From contig NZ_WSTB01000002.1 of the NCBI RefSeq assembly GCF_009789235.1, positions 186,001-250,000 on the forward strand: a DNA stretch of 64,000 nt, in the 5' to 3' direction. Below the pieces are notes generated by a model that was not told the origin of the DNA, searched no databases, and saw only the letters and a program-made list of their open reading frames with translations. This DNA is from Flavobacterium hydrocarbonoxydans (GTDB lineage Bacteria > Bacteroidota > Bacteroidia > Flavobacteriales > Flavobacteriaceae). Positions 45,897-55,690 of the stretch are shown piece by piece. Made by a program: the position numbers and the translations under genes. Every line of letters begins with the position of its first letter. Positions within the stretch are counted from its first letter, which is position 1.

Positions 45897-46670
45897 ATGA
45901 AAAAATTGATTCTCACCATATTAATACTCACTTCACTTAGCTTTGATACACAACAAGAGGACGCCTTTGATACTGGCGAATACTTCAAATTCAGGATTCA
46001 TTACGGAATTGTAAATGCCGGTTACGCAACACTTGAAGTAAAAGACGCAACAATTAATAATAAAAAAGTTTTTCATGCTGTGGGTAAAGGTTACACAACC
46101 GGAATGTCAAAATTTTTCTTTAAAGTAGAAGATTTATACGAAAGTTATTTCGACAAAGAAACCGGAAACCCTTATCGTTACATTCGAAAAATAGACGAAG
46201 GCGGCTACACTAAAAATCAGGAAGGCATTTTTAATCAAAAAGAAAACAGAATTTTGGTTAAAGACTACAAACACAAGTCTGAAAAAACACTTGTAATTAA
46301 TAATGACGACGTACAAGACATTGTTTCTTCTTTTTATTATTTAAGAAATCACCCCAACATTGACAAGCTTAAATCAGGTGAATCCATCGGAATTGATATG
46401 TTTTTTGATGACGAAATCACAAAATTTAAGTTAAAATATGTAGGTCGTCAAGATATTACGACTAAATTTGGCACCGTTTCTTGCATGGTTTTCAAACCAT
46501 TGGTACAAACCGGGCGTGTCTTTAAAGAAAAAGAAAGCTTAACGCTTTGGATTTCAGACGATGACAACAAAGTTCCTGTAAGAATAAAAGCAGATTTAGC
46601 CGTTGGATCGCTCAAAGCAGATCTGGACGCATACAAAGGATTAAAACATCCATTTAAAGTAAAAAAATAA
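45897..46670 (+). CDS. DUF3108 domain protein (periplasmic)
   Basis: 257 residues from the chosen ATG. The open frame reaches back to 45822, but that part overlaps the terminator. Signal peptide (MKKLILTILILTSLSF), then the DUF3108 core GEYFKFRIHYGIVNAGYATLEV and LTLWISDDDNKVPVRIKADLAVGSLKADL. The family is predicted to be an envelope protein, of unknown role. Its stop overlaps the next start by one base (TAATG), so it is translationally coupled to tryptophan dioxygenase. A plausible minus-7 element (TAGAATTTG) lies 33 bases before the ATG. Confidence 0.85.
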   Translation: MKKLILTILILTSLSFDTQQEDAFDTGEYFKFRIHYGIVNAGYATLEVKDATINNKKVFHAVGKGYTTGMSKFFFKVEDLYESYFDKETGNPYRYIRKIDEGGYTKNQEGIFNQKENRILVKDYKHKSEKTLVINNDDVQDIVSSFYYLRNHPNIDKLKSGESIGIDMFFDDEITKFKLKYVGRQDITTKFGTVSCMVFKPLVQTGRVFKEKESLTLWISDDDNKVPVRIKADLAVGSLKADLDAYKGLKHPFKVKK

Positions 46671-47614
46671 TGAATACCACAGAGGACAGTTCAGCATCAA
46701 TATTAAAAGAAATTGATCTCAAATACCAGGCAATAAATCAAAAAACTGATGTACAATTAGAAGGTTTACTTTGGTCAAAACCTATTACCTATTGGGATTA
46801 CATTCAAACTGATGCACTCTTAAGTCTTCAAACCCAACGTACCACACTGCCTGACGAAATGGTTTTTATCATGTATCATCAGGTAAACGAGTTGATTTTT
46901 AAGATGATTTTGTGGGAAATTGATCAGATAGCTGATACTGAAAATATTCAGGTTGCTTTTTTCAGCGAAAGACTATCCAGAATCACACGCTATTTTGATA
47001 TGCTGACCAATTCATTCAGTATTATGGAAAACGGAATGGAAGTCGAGCAATATATGAAATTCAGAAACACTCTGACACCCGCAAGTGGTTTTCAGAGTGC
47101 ACAATACAGAATGATTGAGTTTGCCTCAACCGATGTTATCAACCTGACAGATCGCAGATACAAAGCAAATTTTGATGAAAATACCGATTTCGAAACCAGT
47201 TTTGAACATTTGTATTGGCAGGCAGCTGGAAAAGATTATAAAACAGGTCAAAAATCCTATTTACTTCAGGAATTTGAAAATAAATATAAAGAGCAATTTT
47301 TACGTCAGATGAAGAGTTTTAAAACCAAAAATATCTGGCAAAAATTTACACAATTACCTACCGAAGCACAGGAAAATCCGGAGCTGATAAAAGCAATGCG
47401 CCATTATGACCATACCGTGAACATTACCTGGGTCATGCAACACCTTAATACAGCGATAAAATACATCCTGGAAAGCGGAAAAGGCAACGGCGAAGCGACT
47501 GGCGGAAGCGACTGGCAAAAATATATGCATCCAAAATTTCAAAGACGCATCTTTTTTCCTAAATTGTGGAGCGAAGAAGAATTGTCTAATTGGGGAAATG
47601 AACCAACCGTTTAA
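46670..47614 (+). CDS. kynA: Tryptophan 2,3-dioxygenase family protein
   Basis: 314 residues. TDO-like: YWDYIQTDALLSLQ, the substrate-pocket MYHQVNELIFKMILWEI (H70 at the position of the active-site base), FRNTLTPASGFQSAQYRMIE, and the later RHYDHTVNITWVMQH. It opens the indole ring of tryptophan with heme iron to N-formylkynurenine, the first step of the kynurenine route. Coupled by a one-base overlap to the DUF3108 gene. No other kynurenine genes are seen, so the exact substrate is inferred. Confidence 0.88.
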   Translation: MNTTEDSSASILKEIDLKYQAINQKTDVQLEGLLWSKPITYWDYIQTDALLSLQTQRTTLPDEMVFIMYHQVNELIFKMILWEIDQIADTENIQVAFFSERLSRITRYFDMLTNSFSIMENGMEVEQYMKFRNTLTPASGFQSAQYRMIEFASTDVINLTDRRYKANFDENTDFETSFEHLYWQAAGKDYKTGQKSYLLQEFENKYKEQFLRQMKSFKTKNIWQKFTQLPTEAQENPELIKAMRHYDHTVNITWVMQHLNTAIKYILESGKGNGEATGGSDWQKYMHPKFQRRIFFPKLWSEEELSNWGNEPTV

Positions 47615-47635
47615 TTTCTAAAAAAAAATAAAAGT

Positions 47636-48856
47636 TTGAAAAAAGCATTCGTAATTATAATAGTATTATTTTCAATATTTTCATGTAACAAAACTGCCGA
47701 AAAAGTTGAAACTAAAATTAGTAAACCAAAACCTAAAAAAATAGAATTTGGCTTTAATTACGCTGACTTTAATATTGTTCAGGATACCATAAAAAAGGGC
47801 GACACATTTGGAACCATTATCGAAAGTCAGAACATTGGCGACAAACAAGTCTATACCATAGTCGCTCAGGTAAAAGATTCTTTTAATGTAAGAAGCATTC
47901 GGTACAACAAACCCTACACCCTGCTTCGGTCGAAAAATAAAACCAACAAATTAGAATATTTTATTTATCAGCCTGATGCGCTCACCTATTACGTGGTTGA
48001 TGTTAGAGACACTTTGGCGAAAGCCTACAAAAAAGTAAAACCCGTTACACTTAGACGGAAAATAATTGGTGGCGTTTTAAAAAGTTCACTTTCTGAAACT
48101 TTAGGAAACAATAGCGTTGAAGCCGCACTTGCCAATAGAATTACCAAAGTTTTCTCCTGGTCTATTGACTTTTTTAAACTTAAAAAAGGCGACCGCTACG
48201 GATTAATTTTTACCGAACGCTTTATAAATGGCAAAACGTATGACGGTGTTGAAGAGCTACAAGCTGCATTTTTTGAATACAAAGGAAAAATAATTTATGC
48301 TTTTCCGTTTGAAAAAGATTCACTTTCCGGTAAAGTAGAATATTATGATGATCAGGGAAAAACTCTGAAAAATTTCTTTTTGAAAACACCAATTAAATTC
48401 AGCAGAATCACTTCGAGATTTACTATGAATCGTTTTCACCCTGTACAGCACCGATGGAAAGCCCACAAAGGAACTGATTATGCGGCTCCAACCGGAACGC
48501 CAATTTCTACAACCGCCTCTGGAGTTGTAGAGCAAACTGGCTACACGGCAGGAAACGGAAACTTTGTAAAAGTAAAACACAACAAAACTTACTCTACGCA
48601 ATACCTGCACATGTCCCGAATTTTGGTTCGTCGCGGGCAACATGTTACGCAAGGACAAAAAATTGGTTTGGTAGGAAGTACAGGACTGGCTTCCGGTCCT
48701 CATGTTTGTTATCGTTTCTGGAAAAACGGAGTACAAGTGGATGCACTTCGCCTGAATTTGCCAACTGGGGAATCTCTTGCCGGACAATACAAAGAACGTT
48801 TCTTTAAACAAATCGAACCTTTGAAAAGAGAATTGGATAGTATTGGGAATTTGTAA
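47636..48856 (+). CDS. M23 family peptidoglycan endopeptidase (lipoprotein)
   Basis: 406 residues with a TTG start, the only one giving the lipoprotein signal MKKAFVIIIVLFSIFSC. The N-terminal half is a typical LysM-free regulatory region; the peptidase domain has HKGTDYAAPTGTPI (zinc ligands H and D), HMSRI, and GPHVCYRFW. In most M23 enzymes the last motif is HxH; here the second histidine, a zinc ligand, is cysteine. It may still bind zinc through the thiol. Part of the cell-wall set near the TDO gene. Confidence 0.9.
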   Translation: MKKAFVIIIVLFSIFSCNKTAEKVETKISKPKPKKIEFGFNYADFNIVQDTIKKGDTFGTIIESQNIGDKQVYTIVAQVKDSFNVRSIRYNKPYTLLRSKNKTNKLEYFIYQPDALTYYVVDVRDTLAKAYKKVKPVTLRRKIIGGVLKSSLSETLGNNSVEAALANRITKVFSWSIDFFKLKKGDRYGLIFTERFINGKTYDGVEELQAAFFEYKGKIIYAFPFEKDSLSGKVEYYDDQGKTLKNFFLKTPIKFSRITSRFTMNRFHPVQHRWKAHKGTDYAAPTGTPISTTASGVVEQTGYTAGNGNFVKVKHNKTYSTQYLHMSRILVRRGQHVTQGQKIGLVGSTGLASGPHVCYRFWKNGVQVDALRLNLPTGESLAGQYKERFFKQIEPLKRELDSIGNL

Positions 48857-48895
48857 TTTTTTATTGAAAATCCATTTCTAAAAAAATAATAAACC

Positions 48896-49516
48896 ATGAA
48901 AAACACTCGTCTTAAAGCAATTTATAATGAAACATTTTCAGGTTTAAAGCTATTTTACAGAGACACTACTCTTTCTGAAGATTTAATTTCGAATTATAAA
49001 ATTGGTAAAATAATTCAGGAAAAGGGGTTTACCGACATGACTTCTCTTGGTGGAGGACTTTCTGGAAACGTAAGGTACCTGATTGCAAGTGCTCATGTCA
49101 AAGACCTATCAAAATTCAATCCTGATTCGGCAAAAATGGGTCACTTTCTTTTGGATAGTATTGCTTATTTTAAAGTATTGGATATTCAAAAAACAGGAAA
49201 TAAAACCCAAATTTTTCTTTTAAACATCCCAGATAATTCACTTTCGCTTTTCAAGAATTCAACTTCAAACTTAGAAGAAGAAATCACCGAAAAAGCCAGA
49301 AAGAAATTCATTGACAAAATCGATTCAGATTTAATACCACAATTACAAACCGAAGATTGGAAAGCAAGAACAAAATCTCCTATTGGAATTGATGAAAACG
49401 GCAAAATATATTTTGATGATTCTAAAATTAAAATAGAATTACCCAAGAGAATAGAAATCGATACCGAGAAGAAAACTATATCGGTGAATAAAAAGCCTTG
49501 GTGGAAGATTTGGTAA
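48896..49516 (+). CDS. Uncharacterised protein
   Basis: 206 residues, starting MKNTRLKAIYNETFSGLK. No signal peptide or membrane segment. It has a mixed helix/strand N-terminal part and a long charged C-terminal end finishing in KPWWKIW. It contains the patch TSLGGGLSGNVRYLIAS. No family recognised. It is in the same orientation as its neighbours, with a 39-base gap from the M23 gene, and followed by a lipoprotein gene. Confidence 0.65.
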   Translation: MKNTRLKAIYNETFSGLKLFYRDTTLSEDLISNYKIGKIIQEKGFTDMTSLGGGLSGNVRYLIASAHVKDLSKFNPDSAKMGHFLLDSIAYFKVLDIQKTGNKTQIFLLNIPDNSLSLFKNSTSNLEEEITEKARKKFIDKIDSDLIPQLQTEDWKARTKSPIGIDENGKIYFDDSKIKIELPKRIEIDTEKKTISVNKKPWWKIW

Positions 49517-49569
49517 TTTTTTTTAGTCAAAATTCGCAAAACGCTACTCTTACACTTAAATTTTAAATA

Positions 49570-50322
49570 ATGAAAAAGCTTTTCATAATACTAATAATTC
49601 TTTGCATTGGATGTAAGAGAAATAATGAGAAACCTAAAAAAGTTATTTCAAAACCTAAAATCACTACTACTCTTTCTTATAAAGAACAATTACAAGCAAT
49701 TAAGAAAGGCACATCGAAAGATTCAATATTATCAAACGATATTCAATTTATTAATGATTCCATTCTCAAAGGAAAGTTCAAATTAGATATTTCAAATTAT
49801 GAAATTGAAAGCATAAAAAAAGAATGTTACCCTATTAGACTTCACAGAAAAATGTTCGATGAGTTTTATAATGAAGGATTTAATAATTTAGGAGACTTAA
49901 ATGGAGATAAAAAAGCAGATTCTGTATTTGTTTTACATGCATTGAATTATTGTGAAGAAGGAGATTCTTATTATTTCACAGATAACAACATTCCCCGAAT
50001 TATAACTGACTCTAATTGCTGTCATCCAACAAGTATAATAAATATTGGAGATATTGACGAAGATGGAAAAAGCGAAATAGCCGAATATTATTCTTCTTGT
50101 GCCAGCCGCTACAAAGCAATTACTATATATAGCTTAAAAAACAATAAGTGGAAAGAAATAAAATCATTTTCTTTTGTTCTAAATGATCAATATACTATTG
50201 AGAATGATTTTAAAAAACTTTTTAAGAAAATCTCAAAAAATAATCTTAAGTATTTTGTGATCAGTGACATTACAGAAAACGGAAAATTAGTTACTTCATG
50301 GGAGAAAATAAAAATAGAATAA
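49570..50322 (+). CDS. Putative lipoprotein with calcium-loop-like repeats
   Basis: 250 residues. Lipobox LCIGC (Cys at about 16), then a basic linker and two D-x-D/N-x-D/G segments, NLGDLNGDKKADSVFVL and NIGDIDEDGKSEIAEY, like FG-GAP/VCBS or EF-hand-like calcium loops. It has several cysteines (e.g. CC in TDSNCCHP). Family not recognised beyond this. Probably exposed in the periplasm or on the outer membrane. Confidence 0.65.
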   Translation: MKKLFIILIILCIGCKRNNEKPKKVISKPKITTTLSYKEQLQAIKKGTSKDSILSNDIQFINDSILKGKFKLDISNYEIESIKKECYPIRLHRKMFDEFYNEGFNNLGDLNGDKKADSVFVLHALNYCEEGDSYYFTDNNIPRIITDSNCCHPTSIINIGDIDEDGKSEIAEYYSSCASRYKAITIYSLKNNKWKEIKSFSFVLNDQYTIENDFKKLFKKISKNNLKYFVISDITENGKLVTSWEKIKIE

Positions 50323-50406
50323 TTCTAAGTACTAATTCCCATAAAACGTTTTCGTAACTAATTGTTATATAAATGTGAAGCACTAAGCTATTAAAAGTAA
50401 TTTCAG

Positions 50407-50414
50407 TATTTTTG
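50407..50414 (+). promoter_or_regulatory. Minus-7 element before pgi
   Basis: TATTTTTG (TAnnTTTG) 36 bases before the ATG. The palindrome AAAACGTTTT lies 55 bases further upstream at 50343-50352. Confidence 0.5.
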
Positions 50415-50449
50415 CGTTTTAATAACCAAATTTTCAATTAAACAAAAAA

Positions 50450-52093
50450 ATGGCTTTAAACACAACAAACCCAACCGGGACTGAAGCGTGGAAAAATCTA
50501 CAAAACCACTATAACGCTACTCACACTACTACTATACAGGAATTATTCGAACAAGACGCAGCGCGTGTTGAAAAATTCAATTTGCAATGGAATGACTTTT
50601 TAGTTGATTATTCTAAAAATAATATTACTCAGGAGACACTTTCGCTTTTATTGGAATTAGCCAATTCTATTGGACTGAAAGATGCTATCTCACAGTATTT
50701 TGGTGGGGAAATCATTAACCAAACTGAAAACAGAGCTGTTTTGCACACCGCATTACGCGCGCCAGAATCAGCTGTGATAAAAGTAGATGGCGAAAATGTA
50801 ATGCCAGAAGTTTACGAAGTACAAAACAAAATCAAAAACTTTACGCACGAAGTTGTTTCTGGCGAAAGAAAAGGTTTTACCGGAAAAGCATTTACAGATG
50901 TTGTCAATATTGGTATTGGAGGTTCTGACCTTGGGCCTGTTATGGCGGTTGAAGCATTGCAGTTTTACAAAAACCATTTAAATGTACATTTTGTTTCGAA
51001 TGTTGATGGTGATCATGTAAACGAAATCATCAAAAAATTAAATCCAGAAACGACACTTTTTGTCATTGTTTCTAAAACTTTTACGACACAAGAAACCCTT
51101 ACCAATTCTGAAACAATTAAAGAATGGTTTTTGAAATCAGCCAGTCAGGGAGACATTGCTAAACATTTCGTAGCAGTTTCTACTAACATCCAGAAAGTTA
51201 CCCAATTTGGAATCAATCCGGCAAACGTATTCCCGATGTGGGATTGGGTTGGCGGAAGATTTTCTTTATGGAGTGCCGTTGGTTTAAGCATTAGTTTGGC
51301 CATTGGTTTTGATAATTATAGTGAATTATTGAAAGGGGCTAATGAAACCGATGAGCATTTTAAATCGGCAGAATTTGATCAAAATATTCCCGTAATCTTA
51401 GCATTATTAAGTGTTTGGTACAATAATTTTTACGGAGCCGAAAGCGAAGCTTTGATTCCGTACACCCAATATTTATCAAAATTAGCGCCGTATTTGCAAC
51501 AGGCTACCATGGAAAGTAATGGCAAAAGTGTTGGCCGTGACGGAAAACCTGTAAATTACCAAACGGGAACTATCATTTGGGGAGAACCTGGAACGAACTC
51601 GCAACACGCTTTTTTCCAGTTGATTCATCAGGGAACAAAAGTGATTCCGACAGATTTCATTGGATTTGTAAAACCATTGTACGGTAATGATGATCATCAC
51701 GACAAATTGATGTCGAACTTTTTTGCACAAACCGAAGCTTTAATGACAGGAAAAACCGAAGCTCAGGTTCAGGCAGAATTTGACAAACAAGGACTTGCTG
51801 CAGAAAAAGCTTCTTATTTACGACCATTTAAAGTTTTTACAGGAAACAAACCAACGAATACTATTTTGATCCAGAAACTGACTCCAAAAACATTGGGTTC
51901 GTTGATTGCTTTATACGAACACAAGATTTTTGTTCAGGGTGTAATCTGGAATATTTTTAGTTTTGACCAATGGGGAGTTGAATTAGGAAAACAATTAGCC
52001 AATTCGATTTTGGATGAAATAAATACTAAAACTATAAACACGCACGATAGTTCAACTTCATTTTTGTTAAATCATTTTTTGAAAAATAAATAG
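50450..52093 (+). CDS. pgi: Glucose-6-phosphate isomerase
   Basis: 547 residues. Interconverts glucose-6-phosphate and fructose-6-phosphate. Conserved parts: [18 protein letters not shown] (phosphate site), [15 protein letters not shown], and the C-terminal [14 protein letters not shown] (catalytic Lys/Glu region). Complete, single gene with its own terminator. Confidence 0.97.
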   Translation: MALNTTNPTGTEAWKNLQNHYNATHTTTIQELFEQDAARVEKFNLQWNDFLVDYSKNNITQETLSLLLELANSIGLKDAISQYFGGEIINQTENRAVLHTALRAPESAVIKVDGENVMPEVYEVQNKIKNFTHEVVSGERKGFTGKAFTDVVNIGIGGSDLGPVMAVEALQFYKNHLNVHFVSNVDGDHVNEIIKKLNPETTLFVIVSKTFTTQETLTNSETIKEWFLKSASQGDIAKHFVAVSTNIQKVTQFGINPANVFPMWDWVGGRFSLWSAVGLSISLAIGFDNYSELLKGANETDEHFKSAEFDQNIPVILALLSVWYNNFYGAESEALIPYTQYLSKLAPYLQQATMESNGKSVGRDGKPVNYQTGTIIWGEPGTNSQHAFFQLIHQGTKVIPTDFIGFVKPLYGNDDHHDKLMSNFFAQTEALMTGKTEAQVQAEFDKQGLAAEKASYLRPFKVFTGNKPTNTILIQKLTPKTLGSLIALYEHKIFVQGVIWNIFSFDQWGVELGKQLANSILDEINTKTINTHDSSTSFLLNHFLKNK

Positions 52094-52122
52094 TATTTAG
52101 AAGACCTTTCTCATAATTATAT

Positions 52123-52159
52123 AAAAACGCCTTAATTCGATCGAAATAAGGCGTTTTTT
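52123..52159 (+). terminator. pgi terminator
   Basis: 12-base stem AAAAACGCCTTA / TAAGGCGTTTTT with an inner TTCGATCGAA. The next 250 bases up to the TonB receptor hold AT-rich sequence with a minus-7 element (TAATTTTG, 52381-52388) but no gene. Confidence 0.88.
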
Positions 52160-52413
52160 CGTATAAAAAAATCACCAAAACACTCTAAAAGACTGATTTT
52201 TGAGCGTTTAGCCTGACAACAACATCGCAATAATTAGGAAATTAACAAAAAGTAATAGTGTAAATTCAAAAAAACATTATTTTATTTATGAGTAATTATA
52301 AAAATCGTTTTAATGTTCAACAGAATACACAAATCAGCTTTTTCTTAACATTTCGATAACATTATCTGATTTAATTGTTATAATTTTGCCAAAAACAATA
52401 AACTAAATAACAA

Positions 52414-55080
52414 ATGAAGACAATGAAAAATTGGTTACTCACTGGACTATTGTTCCTAATAGTTTCAACCGCATTTTCTCAAGGTAAAATTTCAGGTACA
52501 ATTACGGACGGTACGAGTTCATTGCCGGGAGCAAATGTTGCTATCAAAGGTTCTACAACTGCAACTTCTACAGACTTTGATGGAAAATTTTCTCTTAGTA
52601 CGACAACAAACTCTGGAGAATTGGTTATTACTTATTTAGGATACATAAGCCAAACCATTCCATTTTCAGTATCAAATGGTGAAAATAAAGATTTAGGCTT
52701 TATTATTTTAGAATCAGATTCGAATCAATTAGAAGAGATTGTTGTAGTAGGTAAAGGAATTATCGATTTAGCAAAAGACCGAAAAACGCCTATTGCTGTT
52801 TCAACTATAAAAGCCTCTGAAATTCAGGCAAAAATTGGTACAGCAGATATTACACAAACAATGGTTAACACACCATCTGTATATGTTGCTGGACAAGCTG
52901 GAGGTTACGGAGATTCCAGAATTACTGTTCGTGGTTTTGCTCAGGACAATACCGCTTTCTTGTTAAACGGACAACCAATTAACGGAATGGAAGATGGTAA
53001 AATGTACTGGTCTAACTGGTCTGGAATGTCTGATATTGCAAATGCAGTGCAAATTCAAAGAGGTTTAGGTTCTTCAAAATTAGCTATTTCTTCTGTTGGA
53101 GGTACTGTAAACTTCATCACTAAAGCTACTGACAAAAAAGAAGGTGGTTTTGTATCTTTAGGCGTTGCTAATGATAATTATTTCAAAACTACTGCTACTT
53201 ACAATACGGGTATGAGCAGCAACGGATGGGGAACTAGTGTAATGCTTTCTCACTGGCAAGGTGATGGTTATAACGACGGAACAAGAGGTGAAGGTCAAAC
53301 TTATTTCATTTCAGTTGGATACAAAGCAAATGACAAACATAGTTTCAACTTCCTTTTGACTGGTGCTCCACAATGGCACGATCAAAACTTTACAAAATCT
53401 ATCGATAGTTATTTAAAATACGGTAGAAAATACAACAATAACTGGGGTACTCAAAACGGAGAATACAAATCTGAGAGAACAAACTACTACCACAAACCAG
53501 TTGTAAACTTAAACTGGGATTACGATATTAGCGATAAAACCCAATTATCTACAGTTCTTTACGGATCATGGGGACGTGGTGGAGGAACTGGAAACTACGG
53601 TACTAAACCAGCTACTCCAGCAGGAGGTCAGATAAATTTTGATGGTATATTTGCTAGTAATCAAGCAATAGCTGGCGGAAATGGTACAGGAAATGGTGAT
53701 GGTAGAAGTACCAACGGAGCTTACGTAATCAGATCGAGTGTAAACAATCACGCTTGGTATGGTGTTGTTTCTAACTTAAAAAATCAACTTACTGACAATT
53801 TAGCCTTAAATGTTGGTCTTGATTTAAGAACCTACAAAGGAACTCACTTTAGACAAGTTTCTGACTTCATGGGATTATCAAGCTGGACAGACACAAGAAA
53901 CCTTAAAGGAGACGATGACAAACCAAGCGGTACTCTTTTAAGCACTAGAGTTACAGAATTTGAAAAAGCCAGACCTTGGCCAGCTACTTTCAATACTCTT
54001 GATGAAAATCAAAGAATTGATTATGATTATGGAGAAACTATTTCTTACGGAGGTGTTTTTGGTCAATTAGAATATTCTAATGATAATTTCTCAGCATTTT
54101 TCCAAGGATCGGTTTCAAATCAATCTCACAAAAGAACAGACAGATATGATTATTTACCTGAGTTCCAAGATTCAGAAAAAGTAAATAATGTTGGTTACAA
54201 TGTAAAAGCAGGTACAAGCTATAAATTTGCTGAAAACCACAATGTATATGTAAATGCTGGTTACTACAATCGTCAACCATATCACGATAACATTTACCTA
54301 AACTTTACAAATCAGGTGAATCCTTTTACTGAAAACGAAAAAATTCTTGGTTTAGAAGCTGGATATACTTTTACATCTAAATTAATAACGGCAAGTCTAA
54401 ACGGGTATAGAACATCTTGGAAAGACAGAGTTACATCTACTACTAACGTTGCCACAGCTGGACAGGTTATTGGCGGCACTACTCTTAATGCAGGAGATTT
54501 AATCTTGATTACCAACCAAGGCGTTGAACAAATCCACACTGGTGTTGAATTAGACGTAGTTGCAAAACCTATGGATAAACTTGATGTAACTGGATTCCTT
54601 TCGATCGGAAACTATGAATACAAAGGTGAAGCTTTAACAACAAGAAGAGACGAAAGCTTAAACACTTTAGACGAAACAATTAAAGATGTTGATGGAGGAA
54701 AAGTAGGTGATGCTGCACAAGTTACTTATGGTTTAGGTTTCAAATACGAATTTGTTAGAAACTTATCATTAGATGCTGACTGGAGATACTACGACAAATT
54801 ATATTCAACAGTTGTTACTAAAGATAATATTGAATTACCAAGCTATGATTTAGTTGATGCTGGTATTTCATATAAATTATTCATTGGTAAAGGAAATCAT
54901 GATTCAATTGGATTCAGAGTAAACGTGAATAACGTTTTTGACGAAGTGTATTTATCTGAGTTAACTTCAGCTACAGCTGTAACTCCTACTTCAGTAAATT
55001 ACAAAGGCGTTAATACTGTAAACAATGGTTTCTTTGGTTTAGGTAGAACCTGGAACTTTAGCATACGCTACAACTTCTAA
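52414..55080 (+). CDS. TonB-dependent receptor with carboxypeptidase-like regulatory domain
   Basis: 888 residues. Signal peptide (about 1-23, TAFSQ), an N-terminal CarboxypepD_reg-like domain (GKISGTITDGTSSLPGANVA), plug with TVRGFAQDNTAFLLNGQPIN, and a large barrel ending WNFSIRYNF. Takes up a bound ligand across the outer membrane using TonB. No SusD-like lipoprotein follows, so it is not a typical glycan SusCD pair; an iron or peptide ligand is equally possible. It has its own terminator. Confidence 0.93.
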   Translation: MKTMKNWLLTGLLFLIVSTAFSQGKISGTITDGTSSLPGANVAIKGSTTATSTDFDGKFSLSTTTNSGELVITYLGYISQTIPFSVSNGENKDLGFIILESDSNQLEEIVVVGKGIIDLAKDRKTPIAVSTIKASEIQAKIGTADITQTMVNTPSVYVAGQAGGYGDSRITVRGFAQDNTAFLLNGQPINGMEDGKMYWSNWSGMSDIANAVQIQRGLGSSKLAISSVGGTVNFITKATDKKEGGFVSLGVANDNYFKTTATYNTGMSSNGWGTSVMLSHWQGDGYNDGTRGEGQTYFISVGYKANDKHSFNFLLTGAPQWHDQNFTKSIDSYLKYGRKYNNNWGTQNGEYKSERTNYYHKPVVNLNWDYDISDKTQLSTVLYGSWGRGGGTGNYGTKPATPAGGQINFDGIFASNQAIAGGNGTGNGDGRSTNGAYVIRSSVNNHAWYGVVSNLKNQLTDNLALNVGLDLRTYKGTHFRQVSDFMGLSSWTDTRNLKGDDDKPSGTLLSTRVTEFEKARPWPATFNTLDENQRIDYDYGETISYGGVFGQLEYSNDNFSAFFQGSVSNQSHKRTDRYDYLPEFQDSEKVNNVGYNVKAGTSYKFAENHNVYVNAGYYNRQPYHDNIYLNFTNQVNPFTENEKILGLEAGYTFTSKLITASLNGYRTSWKDRVTSTTNVATAGQVIGGTTLNAGDLILITNQGVEQIHTGVELDVVAKPMDKLDVTGFLSIGNYEYKGEALTTRRDESLNTLDETIKDVDGGKVGDAAQVTYGLGFKYEFVRNLSLDADWRYYDKLYSTVVTKDNIELPSYDLVDAGISYKLFIGKGNHDSIGFRVNVNNVFDEVYLSELTSATAVTPTSVNYKGVNTVNNGFFGLGRTWNFSIRYNF

Positions 55081-55100
55081 TAAGAAACAAAATAAATAAT

Positions 55101-55140
55101 AAAAAACGGCATTGACTTTTAGTTTAATGCCGTTTTTTTT
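55101..55140 (+). terminator. Terminator of the TonB receptor gene
   Basis: 13-base stem AAAAAACGGCATT / AATGCCGTTTTTT (55101-55113 and 55126-55138) and a T-run. Confidence 0.88.
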
Positions 55141-55154
55141 ATACCCTTTTTTAT

Positions 55155-55162
55155 TATATTTG
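55155..55162 (+). promoter_or_regulatory. Minus-7 element before the small membrane protein gene
   Basis: TATATTTG 17 bases before the ATG. It implies a nearly leaderless message. Confidence 0.5.
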
Positions 55163-55179
55163 TTTAAAAACCCCTTTTT

Positions 55180-55602
55180 ATGTACCAAATTTTACAAAAA
55201 TTTCACTCAGGCTGGGCTTACTTAGTATTAGTTCTTTTACTGGTAGCCGTTGTAAATGCTATCATTGGCATCACTTCTAAAAAAGAATTTACAGCCAAAG
55301 ACCGCAAGATTGGATTGTTTACTTTAATCGTAACCCACATCCAATTTTTAGTTGCTTTATTCCTCTATTTTGTATCTCCGCTGGGCAAAGCTGCTTTCGG
55401 ACAGATGTCGAATGCAGCACTAAGACTTACTTCATTAGAGCATCCTTTAATCAATCTTATTGCGATAGCCCTAATTACAATTGGATGGTCTTCGCATAAA
55501 AAACTGATTAATAGTGAAGCAAAATTTAAAAAATTTGCGATTTTTTACGGATTAGGCTTAATCCTAATCTTGAGCAGATTACCATGGAGTCTATGGTTAT
55601 AA
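55180..55602 (+). CDS. Four-helix membrane protein of unknown function
   Basis: 140 residues. Four hydrophobic segments (about 12-30, 46-63, 89-102, 119-134). No catalytic motif found. H9 (FHSGWAY) and H54 (THIQFL) lie in or near the membrane segments, which might hint at heme, but this is weak. Similar proteins are often annotated cytochrome B-like in Flavobacteria. Function unknown. Confidence 0.7.
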   Translation: MYQILQKFHSGWAYLVLVLLLVAVVNAIIGITSKKEFTAKDRKIGLFTLIVTHIQFLVALFLYFVSPLGKAAFGQMSNAALRLTSLEHPLINLIAIALITIGWSSHKKLINSEAKFKKFAIFYGLGLILILSRLPWSLWL

Positions 55603-55690
55603 AATAAAAAAAATCAACCCATTTGTAGGTTTTTTCTATAAAGGCACGTTATTTGCATAAGTCCCCAAACTATGAAAAACGAAAATATAT

